Shown here one piece after another: positions 33,192-42,344 of a stretch of 64,000 bases of DNA (position 1 is its first letter; each line of letters opens with the position of its first letter). The DNA is taken from contig JAUIFO010000007.1 of NCBI GenBank assembly GCA_030430385.1, positions 62,001 through 126,000 of the forward strand, read 5' to 3'. Under the pieces are notes generated by a model, which searched no databases, was not told where the DNA came from, and saw nothing but the letters and a program-made list of their open reading frames with translations. The position numbers and the translations under genes were made by a program. This DNA is from Bacteroidia bacterium (lineage in GTDB: Bacteria > Bacteroidota > Bacteroidia > Flavobacteriales > Flavobacteriaceae).

Positions 33192-34166
33192 ATGAGTTTT
33201 TTTAAAAAAATATTTTCTTCAGAAAAAAAAGAAACCCTAGATAAAGGTCTTGAAAAGTCTAAGACCTCCTTCTTTACAAAACTAAATAAAGCCGTTGCAG
33301 GAAAATCTAAAGTCGATGATGATGTACTCGATAATCTTGAAGAGGTTTTAGTAACTAGTGATGTTGGTGTCAATACCACATTAAAAGTCATTGAACGTAT
33401 CGAAGAGCGCGTAGCCAAAGATAAATACTTAGGAACTTCAGAATTGAACAAGATCTTAAGAGAAGAAATCGCAGGTTTGTTGTCTGAAACCAATTCTGGT
33501 GAAGATACAGACTATGTGATACCAGAATTGCCAGCACAAAGCAATGGTGCAAAAACACCTTACGTATTAATGGTTGTTGGTGTTAATGGTGTTGGGAAAA
33601 CCACAACAATTGGAAAATTAGCATACCAGTTTAAAAAGAAAGGGCTCAACGTAGTATTAGGTGCTGCAGATACTTTTAGAGCTGCAGCAATTGATCAACT
33701 TCAAGTTTGGGCTGATCGTGTTGAGGTTCCAATGATCAGACAAGAAATGGGAAGTGATCCTGCTAGTGTAGCTTTTGATGCGCTTCAGTCTGGTGTTAAC
33801 CAAAATGCTGATGTTATTATTATTGATACAGCTGGCCGACTACACAATAAAGTGAACCTTATGAATGAGTTGAGTAAAGTAAAACGCGTGATGCAAAAAG
33901 TGGTTGGAGATGCGCCTCATGATGTGTTATTGGTACTCGATGGTTCTACTGGTCAAAATGCTTTTGAACAAGCGAAACAATTTACAGCAGCAACAGAAGT
34001 AACGTCATTGGCTGTTACTAAACTTGATGGGACTGCCAAAGGTGGTGTAGTCATTGGAATAAGTGATCAATTTCAAATTCCTGTAAAGTATATTGGTGTA
34101 GGTGAAGGTATTGAAGATCTTCAAGTATTCAATAAATACGAATTTGTAGATTCGTTTTTTAAATAA
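33192..34166 (+). CDS. ftsY: Signal recognition particle receptor FtsY
   Basis: FtsY is the membrane-associated GTPase that receives SRP-ribosome complexes. The 324-residue protein has a short charged N-terminus (MSFFKKIFSSEKKET), the helical N domain and the NG GTPase domain with G1 VGVNGVGKTTTIGKLA, GAADTFRAAAIDQLQVWA, G3 DTAGRLHN, G4 TKLDGTAKGG and the closing GVGEGIEDLQVFN. The long acidic A domain of E. coli FtsY is absent, usual for this phylum. Its leader carries a dispersed repeat. Confidence 0.97.
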   Translation: MSFFKKIFSSEKKETLDKGLEKSKTSFFTKLNKAVAGKSKVDDDVLDNLEEVLVTSDVGVNTTLKVIERIEERVAKDKYLGTSELNKILREEIAGLLSETNSGEDTDYVIPELPAQSNGAKTPYVLMVVGVNGVGKTTTIGKLAYQFKKKGLNVVLGAADTFRAAAIDQLQVWADRVEVPMIRQEMGSDPASVAFDALQSGVNQNADVIIIDTAGRLHNKVNLMNELSKVKRVMQKVVGDAPHDVLLVLDGSTGQNAFEQAKQFTAATEVTSLAVTKLDGTAKGGVVIGISDQFQIPVKYIGVGEGIEDLQVFNKYEFVDSFFK

Positions 34167-34265
34167 CACCTTGCGCTCAGAGTAAACAAGGATATTGCGC
34201 TATTTTAGTGTTTCGCAATCCGTAAAACATGAATTGTTTTGTATTTTTATAACAAAACAAAGATC

Positions 34266-35912
34266 ATGAGATATCTACTAATTGTTGTTCTTGCGCTATG
34301 TGTTGTAGGCTGTAAAAACGATGTCAAAAGCACTGAAATAAATACCGAAGACACTTCCAACGACATCAGTGCTATTTCTACCAAAGATTTCAGAGATTTC
34401 AAAGTATTAGATTCCGAAATACTTTCAAAGGCATCCATTTGGAAAGACCTTAACAATCAACTCGAAGACTTTTCCGAAGCACAATATAAGACTTTAAAAG
34501 CTCTTGTTCTTAATCAGGATATTCCAACAATACAAGCTCATATCTACAGTGGAAAGCTAAGTTGTGAAGAGCTAACAAAGTTTTATTTGTATAGAATTCG
34601 AGAATTTGATCGTGAACATGACTTGTCACTAAATGCAGTCATCGCCTTAAATCCAAATGCTATTAAACAAGCTAGAGATAAAGATCGCGAATTGTTAAAC
34701 CGAAAACTAAAGCATCCTATTTTTGGAATGCCAATTCTACTTAAAGATAATATCAATACCAAATATATGCCTACAACTGCTGGAGCTTTGGCATTGCAAA
34801 ACAATAACACGAATGATGCGTTTATCACGAAACAGCTAAAAGCTAATGGTGCCATTATTTTGGGAAAAGCCAATTTGAGCGAATGGGCTTATTTTTTCTG
34901 TGGTGATTGTCCAAGTGGTTATAGTGCTATTGGCGGACAAACGTTAAATCCGTATGGAAGACGAATCATCGATACTGGTGGTTCGAGTTCTGGAAGTGGA
35001 GTAGCAGTTGCGGCTAATTTTTGTGTTGCAGCTGTTGGAAGTGAAACAGCAGGTTCTATCTTGTCACCTGCAAGTCAGAATTCGGCTGTCGGACTTAAAC
35101 CTACTATTGGTCTGTTGAGCAGAACAGGAATTATTCCCATTTCATCTACATTAGATACACCAGGACCAATTTCAAAAAATGTCATCGATAATGCCATTCT
35201 GCTAGACGCAATGCTTGGTTATGATAATGCAGATTTTAAATCAATTAATACTGATGACTTCGATATGATTTCGTACCATAGTGTTTTGTCTAAAAATAAA
35301 TTAGAAGGAAAACGACTTGGAGCGATTAAAGAATTTATGAAAGATACCTTGTATGCCAACGCTGTGAATGTGTTGAAATCTCAAGGAGCGACTATTATTG
35401 AAATTGAACCTGAGGCCGTAGAACTCCCAGACTTTTTAAGATTACTAAACTTAGACATGAAAGTCGATTTAGCGCATTATTTTAAATCTTCTGCAGGTAA
35501 GGGTATTCCATTCAAAACCATTGAAGATGTCATCGCTTTTAATGAAAGTAATAAAGAAAAAGCCATGCCTTACGGACAAAAATTATTTGAAGGCGTTTCC
35601 AATGATTCCAGTACAAAAGAAGAATTTGATAAGATCAAAGCAGTTTTAAAAACTAACGGAAAAGCTTATTTTGATGCGCCAATGACTACTCATAATCTTG
35701 ATGGTATTTTATCTATAAATAATTATCATGCAGCTGAAGCTGCGGTTGCAGAGTATCCTGCGCTTACAGTGCCAATGGGTTATACCAATGAAGGTGAGCC
35801 TAAAGGGTTGACCTTTATCTCCAAGCCTTTAACTGAAGCTAAATTATTACAATGGGCTTTTGCTTATGAGCAAGCTTCTAAAATGCGAGTGACTCCTGAA
35901 AATTATAATTAG
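34266..35912 (+). CDS. Lipoprotein amidase (amidase-signature family)
   Basis: A 548-residue amidase-signature enzyme with a lipoprotein signal ([16 protein letters not shown], lipid Cys16). The Ser-cisSer-Lys triad is visible: Lys160 (ILLKDNI), cis-Ser240 in TGGSSSGSG and nucleophile Ser264 in [10 protein letters not shown]. Such enzymes hydrolyse amides of unknown type; as a lipoprotein it acts in the periplasm or on the outer membrane. I prefer the ATG at 34266 because the upstream TTG at 34239 would bury the signal. The stop overlaps that of the convergent serine hydrolase by 4 bp. Confidence 0.9.
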   Translation: MRYLLIVVLALCVVGCKNDVKSTEINTEDTSNDISAISTKDFRDFKVLDSEILSKASIWKDLNNQLEDFSEAQYKTLKALVLNQDIPTIQAHIYSGKLSCEELTKFYLYRIREFDREHDLSLNAVIALNPNAIKQARDKDRELLNRKLKHPIFGMPILLKDNINTKYMPTTAGALALQNNNTNDAFITKQLKANGAIILGKANLSEWAYFFCGDCPSGYSAIGGQTLNPYGRRIIDTGGSSSGSGVAVAANFCVAAVGSETAGSILSPASQNSAVGLKPTIGLLSRTGIIPISSTLDTPGPISKNVIDNAILLDAMLGYDNADFKSINTDDFDMISYHSVLSKNKLEGKRLGAIKEFMKDTLYANAVNVLKSQGATIIEIEPEAVELPDFLRLLNLDMKVDLAHYFKSSAGKGIPFKTIEDVIAFNESNKEKAMPYGQKLFEGVSNDSSTKEEFDKIKAVLKTNGKAYFDAPMTTHNLDGILSINNYHAAEAAVAEYPALTVPMGYTNEGEPKGLTFISKPLTEAKLLQWAFAYEQASKMRVTPENYN

Positions 35913-36997
35913 TTTACCAATAAACTTATCTTTTCCCAAAGGTCGTTATCAAAATTTGATAAGGCAAAGTTGGCATTATCAGCAGGTTCTCCCATTCTAA
36001 TGATAACCAAATCTTTACTTGGGACGATATAGATTTTTTGATCATCTCGTCCTAAAGCGCAATACATATCATTTGGCGCATTTGGAATTAAAGCTCCTGG
36101 AAATTCTATTTGCGTTTGCGGAAGTCTGTATGAAGATTTTCCATTTAGCCACCACATATAGCCATAAGCCAAATTTAAATTTTGAGAGGTATTCACAGCA
36201 TCATTCAAAAAAGCATTCGGAATAATTTGAGTAGTTTCCCATTTGCCATCGGCAGAAACAAGTAAGCCAAATCTCGCCATACTTCGCGTTTTACTCCAGT
36301 ATACACTAAAGTCACCATTTTGAACCCAAGCACCTGTCATCCCAATTCTATGTTTTAACTTGGCATCAAAATAATCAGACCAACTTGAAGCACTTGCATT
36401 TGCTACAACATCTTGTAGCTTGACATATACGTTATGATAAGCCCAACGATCTCCAGCGTCGGCAAGATATTGAAGGTTTTCTGCTGATATATCATCTCCT
36501 AAACCATCGTCTAGACCAGAAGTCATCGTTAAGAGGTTTCGACAAGTGATTAGGTTTTCTTTGTCAAGCGGAGCACTAGTCCAGCCTGTTCCAATATAAT
36601 CTGATACTTTACTCGTGATATCAATTAAGCCTTCTTCTTCAGCAATACCAACAATACTTGTGGTAAGTGTTTTTCCAGCACTAGCCCAATACCAAGGTGT
36701 GCTTTCGGTATGACCATTCATATAATGTTCAACGACAATCTTTCCTTTATGAAGTATGATAAAACTTTTAGAATGCTTTTGTTCAAGAAAATCTAAAAGT
36801 GGTTGCAGCTGCGATTCATTCCAACCTAATTCTGTAATCGAAGTAGATTCCCAAACATCGCTTCCATCAGTTGGTGGAAAATATAAGTGTTCAACTTCTG
36901 GTAATTGTTCAGTATTTTCAGAAGTATCATCAGAAGTACATCCTAAAATTAGAACACCTAAAATCGTAACTAGTGTAATTCGGTAGAGACTCATCAT
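35909..36997 (-). CDS. Lipoprotein serine hydrolase, class C beta-lactamase fold
   Basis: A 362-residue lipoprotein (ILGVLILGC, lipid Cys20). The beta-lactamase-fold motifs are SxxK = Ser106-Ala-Gly-Lys109 (WASAGKTL) and a tyrosine site YHN (WAYHNVYVKL). The family resembles esterase/6-aminohexanoate-dimer-hydrolase-like enzymes rather than true beta-lactamases (for example LLTMTSGLDDG). The substrate is unknown. It runs towards the amidase and the two stops overlap by 4 bp. Two ATGs (36997, 36994) are equally good. Confidence 0.88.
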   Translation of the reverse strand: MMSLYRITLVTILGVLILGCTSDDTSENTEQLPEVEHLYFPPTDGSDVWESTSITELGWNESQLQPLLDFLEQKHSKSFIILHKGKIVVEHYMNGHTESTPWYWASAGKTLTTSIVGIAEEEGLIDITSKVSDYIGTGWTSAPLDKENLITCRNLLTMTSGLDDGLGDDISAENLQYLADAGDRWAYHNVYVKLQDVVANASASSWSDYFDAKLKHRIGMTGAWVQNGDFSVYWSKTRSMARFGLLVSADGKWETTQIIPNAFLNDAVNTSQNLNLAYGYMWWLNGKSSYRLPQTQIEFPGALIPNAPNDMYCALGRDDQKIYIVPSKDLVIIRMGEPADNANFALSNFDNDLWEKISLLVN

Positions 36998-37061
36998 ATA
37001 TTATGACTATAAAAAGGAGGAAAGGTTTAATTTAAGAACAAATATATCACAAATCATTCTG

Positions 37062-37069
37062 TATCTTTG
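37062..37069 (+). promoter_or_regulatory. -7 box (TATCTTTG) before rimO
   Basis: TATCTTTG fits TAnnTTTG and ends 17 bp before the ATG. No -33 TTG at the right distance. Confidence 0.55.
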
Positions 37070-37086
37070 CCAATCGAAAATTCATT

Positions 37087-38394
37087 ATGAGAACAAAGTC
37101 GCTTAAAAAGAATAAGATCAATGTGGTAACGCTAGGCTGTAGTAAAAATGTTTACGATAGCGAAGTGTTAATGGGACAGCTTAAAGCTAATGGGAAAGAG
37201 GTTGTGCATGAGGAAGAAGGTAATGTTGTGGTTATCAATACGTGCGGATTTATCAACAATGCTAAGGAAGAGAGTGTGAATACCATTCTTGAATTTATGC
37301 AAAAAAAGGAGGAAGGTCTCGTAGATAAAGTGTTTGTGACAGGTTGTTTAAGTGAACGCTATAAACCAGATTTGGAAAAGGAAATTCCGAATGTTGACCA
37401 ATATTTTGGTACCACTGAATTACCTCAATTACTCAAGGCTTTAGGCGCAGATTATAAGCACGAATTGATTGGTGAGCGTCTAACCACAACACCTAAAAAT
37501 TATGCCTATTTGAAAATTGCTGAAGGCTGCGACAGACCGTGTAGTTTTTGTGCCATTCCTTTAATGCGAGGTAAACATAAAAGTACACCAATTGAAGCCT
37601 TAGTGACTGAGGCGGAAAAGTTAGCTGCTAATGGAGTTAAAGAATTGATTCTAATTGCACAAGATCTTACGTATTACGGACTGGATTTATACAAAAAGCG
37701 TAATCTGGCAGAATTACTCGAACAGCTTGTTAAAGTTGATGGTATTGAATGGATTAGGTTACACTATGCTTTTCCAACAGGGTTTCCAATGGACGTCTTG
37801 GATGTCATGAATCGTGAGCCTAAAATTTGTAATTACTTAGATATTCCTTTGCAGCATATTTCAGATAGCATTCTAAAAAGTATGCGTCGTGGTACAACTA
37901 AGGAAAAAACAACCAAACTGATAAAAGAGTTTAGAGCTCAAGTTCCTAATATGACCATTAGAACAACACTAATTGTTGGTTATCCTGGTGAAACTGAAGA
38001 GGATTTTCAAACCTTGAAAGAGTGGGTTAAGGAAATGCGATTTGAACGTTTGGGTTGTTTTACTTATTCTCACGAAGAAAACACACATGCCTACAACCTT
38101 GAAGATGATGTTCCTGAAGACGTTAAGATTGATCGCGCTAATCAGATTATGGAAATCCAATCTCAAATTTCTTGGGAGTTGAATCAAACGAAGATCGGAC
38201 AAGAATTTAAAGTCGTTATTGATCGAAAAGAAGGGAACTACTTTGTAGGTCGTACCGAATTTGATTCTCCAGATGTTGATAATGAAGTTTTGATTGACGC
38301 TTCAAAAGTATATCTCAAAACAGGTGAGTTTGCTACAGTAAAAGTTATTGAAGCTGAAGATTTCGATTTGTATGCTGAGGTTCTATCACCCTGA
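37087..38394 (+). CDS. rimO: Ribosomal protein S12 methylthiotransferase RimO (C-terminus altered by a repeat)
   Basis: RimO adds a methylthio group to Asp of ribosomal protein S12, a radical-SAM reaction. The 435-residue protein has the N-terminal UPF0004 cluster cysteines (Cys18, Cys53, Cys87), the radical-SAM CxxxCxxC motif (Cys148, Cys152, Cys155 in CDRPCSFC) and a C-terminal TRAM domain (about 370-433). The real last residues are odd: the frame ends ...YAEVLSP because a short palindromic repeat has entered the last codons. Past it, a duplicated 18-bp stretch continues in the old frame to what was evidently the ancestral stop (...YAEVVS). Loss of function is not expected. Confidence 0.96.
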   Translation: MRTKSLKKNKINVVTLGCSKNVYDSEVLMGQLKANGKEVVHEEEGNVVVINTCGFINNAKEESVNTILEFMQKKEEGLVDKVFVTGCLSERYKPDLEKEIPNVDQYFGTTELPQLLKALGADYKHELIGERLTTTPKNYAYLKIAEGCDRPCSFCAIPLMRGKHKSTPIEALVTEAEKLAANGVKELILIAQDLTYYGLDLYKKRNLAELLEQLVKVDGIEWIRLHYAFPTGFPMDVLDVMNREPKICNYLDIPLQHISDSILKSMRRGTTKEKTTKLIKEFRAQVPNMTIRTTLIVGYPGETEEDFQTLKEWVKEMRFERLGCFTYSHEENTHAYNLEDDVPEDVKIDRANQIMEIQSQISWELNQTKIGQEFKVVIDRKEGNYFVGRTEFDSPDVDNEVLIDASKVYLKTGEFATVKVIEAEDFDLYAEVLSP

Positions 38395-38428
38395 GCGCAG
38401 TCGAAGGGTTGATTTGTATGCTGAGGTT
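38365..38428 (+). repeat. Palindromic repeat inserted in rimO, flanked by an 18-bp direct duplication
   Basis: Two identical 18-bp copies (GATTTGTATGCTGAGGTT at 38365-38382 and 38411-38428) flank a 28-bp insert (38383-38410) whose core ACCCTGAGCGCAG...TCGAAGGGT is, to my knowledge, a dispersed element in many Bacteroidota. The second copy is followed by GTTTCCTAA, giving the ancestral in-frame C-terminus. Confidence 0.85.
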
Positions 38429-38514
38429 GTTTCCTAAATCTACTTAGAGCATTATTGTCTAAAAGAGTCAACTGTAATAGCTTAGCTAGTTAAGCAAATA
38501 TTTAATCTGCTTAA

Positions 38515-38583
38515 ACGAATATTGCTTAGAACAGAACGAATATTTATTCTTGCAGTTGGGTTATATATAATATTACTATTTTG
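38515..38583 (+). promoter_or_regulatory. Direct repeats and promoter upstream of the LytS-type kinase
   Basis: ACGAATATT occurs at 38515 and 38536, exactly 21 bp apart (two helical turns), upstream of TTG (38556-38558), 18 nt, TATTTTG (38577-38583). The same ten-mer ACGAATATTG recurs at 41603 before the next transcription unit. LytTR regulators bind direct repeats with about two-turn spacing, so these are candidate operator sites. Confidence 0.45.
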
Positions 38584-38641
38584 ATTATTTATGCGTATTA
38601 TTAAATACTCAATGAGTGTAAAATCACTTGTTACAACTTCT

Positions 38642-40828
38642 ATGAAAAGGAAATTGGTTGTTATTCTTCTCTGTTTTTTATTGTTACCAGTGATTGGGTT
38701 TTCGCAAAATTCAAAAGTAGATAGTCTAACAACTGAATTACAAAATCACAAAAGTAGAGATACCACAAGAGTCAATTTGTTATATGATTTGGCTTTTTCT
38801 TTATATAATAAGGACATTGACTTAACCAATCAATATATAGATGAAGGCGAAACCATCTCTGAAGAATTAGATTACATCAAAGGAAAGGCGAATATCTTGT
38901 CTTTAAAAGGAATTTTAGAAAGTAGGAAGTCTAATTACGATTTAGGTCTTAGTTATTTTCAAGAATCCTTCAAATTATTTGAATCTTTAAATGATAAGAA
39001 TGGTATAGCATCCTCTTATAATTCAATAGGTGTAAATTATTTGTTGAGGTCTAATAATAATGAAGCTTTAATTTATCTAGAAAAATCATTAAAGCTTTAT
39101 GAGGAGTTGGAAGATAAAAATCAGTTAGTCGCAGGCTATCTTAATATTGGCAACATTTATGCGAAAACCGGTGCATATCCTAAAGCTATTTCTTATTATA
39201 AAAAAACATTAAAACTAAGTAAAGAAATAAGTCACGAATATGGTACTCCTTACGCACTTAATGGTTTAGGACATATCTATAGTGATCAAGGCAATTATTA
39301 TCAAGCATTAGAATATTACCATCAAGCTTATATTTATAAAGAAAAGTTGGGAGATACTCTAGGGATGTCCAATACATTAAATAGTCTAGGAAATAATTAT
39401 AGAAGTATTGATAAACTTGATAAGTCATTAGAATATCATAAAAAATCAATTCACCTCGCAGAACTAATTGAAAACAAAGATCTTATTGCTGTCAATAAAG
39501 GTAACATAGGTCGTATTTATAAAGAAAAAAAAGCTTACAACAAAGCATTAGAATATATCAACGAATCCTTAGAGTTGAGTAGAGAGATTAGTGATCTTGG
39601 ACAAATTACCAACTGTTTGTACAGTGTTGGTGAAATTAGTTTATTACTCAAACAACCTAAAAAAGCTCGTGAGAGTTTTGAAAAATCAATTGAAATAAGT
39701 TTAAAAAATAACAACCAATATTCATTGGCTGTAAACTATTTAGGTGTTGCAGAATCTTATTACGATGAAGAAGAATTTCATAAAGCGCTATCTTATACGT
39801 TGAAAGGAAAAAGTATTGTTGACGAATTGAATCTTCTTGAAGGTAAAAATAAGGTTTCAGAAATGCTTTCCGCTATTTATGAAAATTCAGGTAATTACAA
39901 GAAGGCATTACAGGAGCACAAAAACTTCAAGACGTTAAGTGACAGCCTCTTTAATAAAGACAATATCAAGAAAATATCCGAATTAGAATACGAATATAAA
40001 TACAAACAAGCTCTAGATTCAGCAAACATTAGAGAATTAAAGTTGACAAAAACAGTATTGACAACCTCTCAGGATTTAGAAAAATCTAAACGCAATCTTT
40101 TTTTGGGTGTTATAGCATTTTTAGTTAGTGTTATTATATTAGGAGGCATTATTTTCTTCCTGAAATTGAGACATGAAAAAACCAAAACGCAAAATATCGC
40201 CATAGAACAAAAGTTGCTACGCTCGCAAATGACACCACATTTTATTTTTAATTCACTTTCAGTATTGCAAGGGATGATACTCAATAAAGAAGATAAAAAA
40301 TCGGTATATTATTTGTCGAAGTTTTCAAAACTATTACGTTTAACTTTAGAGAATTCAAGAGATAAATTAGTGCCTCTGAATCAAGAACTAGAGGCTGTGA
40401 ATAATTATTTAGAGCTTCAGAATTTAGAAGTTTGTCAGTCTTATGATTACACAATTTTAGTGGATAAAAACATAGACGATTCTTTGTTCGAAATTCCTCC
40501 TATGCTTATTCAACCATTTATTGAAAATGCTATCGAACACGCTTTTAAAAATAAAAAAGACAATAGAAAGATTGACATTCAATTACAATATATTGATGAC
40601 GAATTGATTTGCACAATTAAAGACAATGGAATTGGTATTGATACGCAAAATGAACAAAAACGTAAGGATAAAAAGTCGTTAGCTACAACCATTACTTCAG
40701 AGCGTTTACAAATGTTATCTAAAGATTTTAATATTACAGGATCAGTACGTATTGAAGATCGAAAACAATTTAAAGAACAAGGCACCTTAGTTACGTTGGT
40801 TATACCTTATAAAAAAGTCGCAGCCTAA
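38642..40828 (+). CDS. TPR-containing sensor histidine kinase of the LytS/YehU (His_kinase) type
   Basis: A 728-residue kinase: signal peptide (MKRKLVVILLCFLLLPVIGFSQ), about nine TPR repeats (30-440), a coiled coil, a membrane helix (about 486-508: FLGVIAFLVSVIILGGIIFFL), the His_kinase signature with His533 (QMTPHFIFNSL) and a HATPase domain (LIQPFIENAIEHAF, DNGIGID). An ATG at 38591 exists, but the likely start of transcription falls there and the ATG at 38642 opens a clean signal peptide. It overlaps the LytTR regulator by one base (TAATG), so the two are a cognate pair. Confidence 0.92.
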   Translation: MKRKLVVILLCFLLLPVIGFSQNSKVDSLTTELQNHKSRDTTRVNLLYDLAFSLYNKDIDLTNQYIDEGETISEELDYIKGKANILSLKGILESRKSNYDLGLSYFQESFKLFESLNDKNGIASSYNSIGVNYLLRSNNNEALIYLEKSLKLYEELEDKNQLVAGYLNIGNIYAKTGAYPKAISYYKKTLKLSKEISHEYGTPYALNGLGHIYSDQGNYYQALEYYHQAYIYKEKLGDTLGMSNTLNSLGNNYRSIDKLDKSLEYHKKSIHLAELIENKDLIAVNKGNIGRIYKEKKAYNKALEYINESLELSREISDLGQITNCLYSVGEISLLLKQPKKARESFEKSIEISLKNNNQYSLAVNYLGVAESYYDEEEFHKALSYTLKGKSIVDELNLLEGKNKVSEMLSAIYENSGNYKKALQEHKNFKTLSDSLFNKDNIKKISELEYEYKYKQALDSANIRELKLTKTVLTTSQDLEKSKRNLFLGVIAFLVSVIILGGIIFFLKLRHEKTKTQNIAIEQKLLRSQMTPHFIFNSLSVLQGMILNKEDKKSVYYLSKFSKLLRLTLENSRDKLVPLNQELEAVNNYLELQNLEVCQSYDYTILVDKNIDDSLFEIPPMLIQPFIENAIEHAFKNKKDNRKIDIQLQYIDDELICTIKDNGIGIDTQNEQKRKDKKSLATTITSERLQMLSKDFNITGSVRIEDRKQFKEQGTLVTLVIPYKKVAA

Positions 40829-41565
40829 TGCAATCACTCATTATTGAAGATAAAGCTTATATCAGAAAAGGGTTGGTCAACCTATTAACATTAATCGACA
40901 CTGATGTTCAAATTGTAGGCGAGTGTGAATCTGTTAAAGAGGCTGTGATTGTCGCTAAAGCCTGCAAACCTGATCTTGTTTTTCTTGATATTAACTTATC
41001 TGATGGAAATGCTTTCGAATTTTTAGAGCAAACTGAACCTCTCGATTTTAAAGTCATTTTTATAACTGCTTATGAAGAGTATGCCTTAAAGGCATTGAAA
41101 ATGGGAGCAGTAGATTACCTGTTGAAACCTGTAGATGTAGAGGAATTGAAAATAGCTTTAAATAAAGTAAAACAATTACCAATTACGGAGCAAAAGGAAC
41201 AGATACGTGTGGCAAAGCAAGTATTCAACCCTCAACAAGACCAACTCATATTATCACTTCATGATAGTTTTCAAGTCATTGAATTAAATGGGTTAATGTA
41301 TTGTGAATCTGATAAAGGGTATACCACGTTTTATTGTGATAACAATAAAAAATATGTTGTGTCTAAGACATTGAAAGAGTTCGAGGAGCGATTGTTAGAA
41401 GCTAACTTCACAAGACCTCATCAATCCTACTTAGTGAATTTAAAGTTTATTGATAAGTATGATAAATCAGGTGTCATTCATTTAAAAAACGGAAAAAAAA
41501 TTCCTGTGTCTTCACGAAAAAAAGAGCAGTTTGTTTCTGCTTTTTTAAACCGAAACTCCAACTAA
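40828..41565 (+). CDS. LytTR-family response regulator
   Basis: A 245-residue regulator. The receiver domain (1-118) has Glu7/Asp8, phospho-acceptor Asp54 (LVFLDINLSDG), Thr80 and Lys100 (DYLLKPVD). The C-terminal LytTR DNA-binding domain (about 140-245) contains YCESDKGYTTFYC, KTLKEFEERLLEANFTRPHQ and SYLVNLKFIDKYDKSG, all family landmarks. The ATG overlaps the kinase TAA. Candidate targets are its own operon and the downstream lipoprotein gene, because both carry ACGAATATTG upstream. Confidence 0.94.
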   Translation: MQSLIIEDKAYIRKGLVNLLTLIDTDVQIVGECESVKEAVIVAKACKPDLVFLDINLSDGNAFEFLEQTEPLDFKVIFITAYEEYALKALKMGAVDYLLKPVDVEELKIALNKVKQLPITEQKEQIRVAKQVFNPQQDQLILSLHDSFQVIELNGLMYCESDKGYTTFYCDNNKKYVVSKTLKEFEERLLEANFTRPHQSYLVNLKFIDKYDKSGVIHLKNGKKIPVSSRKKEQFVSAFLNRNSN

Positions 41566-41602
41566 ACGTCAATGATGTTTCTTCTTAAATAGAAGTTGTG
41601 TA

Positions 41603-41659
41603 ACGAATATTGTTTCAAATAGTGCACTTATTGAATAGTAAAGGTTAGAAATAGTTTTG
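41603..41659 (+). promoter_or_regulatory. Candidate LytTR site and promoter upstream of the lipoprotein gene
   Basis: ACGAATATTG (41603-41612) is followed 21 bp later by a weaker copy ending ATTG (41624-41633). TTG (41631-41633), 18 nt and TAGTTTTG (41652-41659) fit a -33/-7 promoter with the weaker copy overlapping the -33. Confidence 0.45.
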
Positions 41660-41714
41660 GTGTTTCATTCTTGGTAAATGACAGATACATTTATCCTGTA
41701 AAACCAAAAATAAA

Positions 41715-42302
41715 ATGAAACTCAAGACCCCAAAATTCAAGATTAACTTTTTGCTACTTATACTGTCTTTAGGATTGCTGACAATCTCATGTAGTAACTC
41801 TATTCAAAATGAACCTGCCACTGCAGATGGTTTTCAGAATATTGAAAACGAACTCAAAAATAAGTTTGGTAATGATGCGTATTACACAGATCTGACGATA
41901 ACCTACAATTCAACGATAGGAAACATTGTTGGTGTGACTGTTTCTGAAGATCCAGAATCCTTGAAAATGGAGCAATGGAACTTAACCCAAGATACCTGGC
42001 AGCAAAATTCAGATATCACTATAGAAGTCCCAAAGGGAACAAAAGCGGCAGATTATATGTTTCAACTGGGAGAAATTATAAGTCTTTCAAAATTAGGCGA
42101 ATTGGTCGAACAATCTATGCAGAACTTAAAAGACGAAAAACATCTTGAACATTCAACCTTAAGTACAGCCAGAGTGTATTTTCCAGATAACGGAGATGTC
42201 TCTAATGCAGAATACTTCGTTAATCTTCAACCAGAAAACGGCGGAACAATCTTTAGGTTTCGATATGGCTTGAATGGGAACTTAATTAAAATGAATTATT
42301 AA
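41715..42302 (+). CDS. Unknown exported lipoprotein
   Basis: A 195-residue protein with a lipoprotein-type signal (ending LLTISC, lipid Cys about 26; the residue three before the Cys is Thr, a weak lipobox). I recognise no domain. The mature part is acidic, has an N-terminal helix-like region (FQNIENELKNKFGND) and a beta-rich rest (LTITYNSTIGNIVGVTVSED). It lies 149 bp downstream of the LytTR gene behind the candidate LytTR sites and 42 bp before the LRR gene; a role in the outer membrane or a sensor output is possible but unproven. Confidence 0.7.
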   Translation: MKLKTPKFKINFLLLILSLGLLTISCSNSIQNEPATADGFQNIENELKNKFGNDAYYTDLTITYNSTIGNIVGVTVSEDPESLKMEQWNLTQDTWQQNSDITIEVPKGTKAADYMFQLGEIISLSKLGELVEQSMQNLKDEKHLEHSTLSTARVYFPDNGDVSNAEYFVNLQPENGGTIFRFRYGLNGNLIKMNY

Positions 42303-42344
42303 ACACTTAAAACAAATTTACCATAACCTTAAATCTTTACTATT

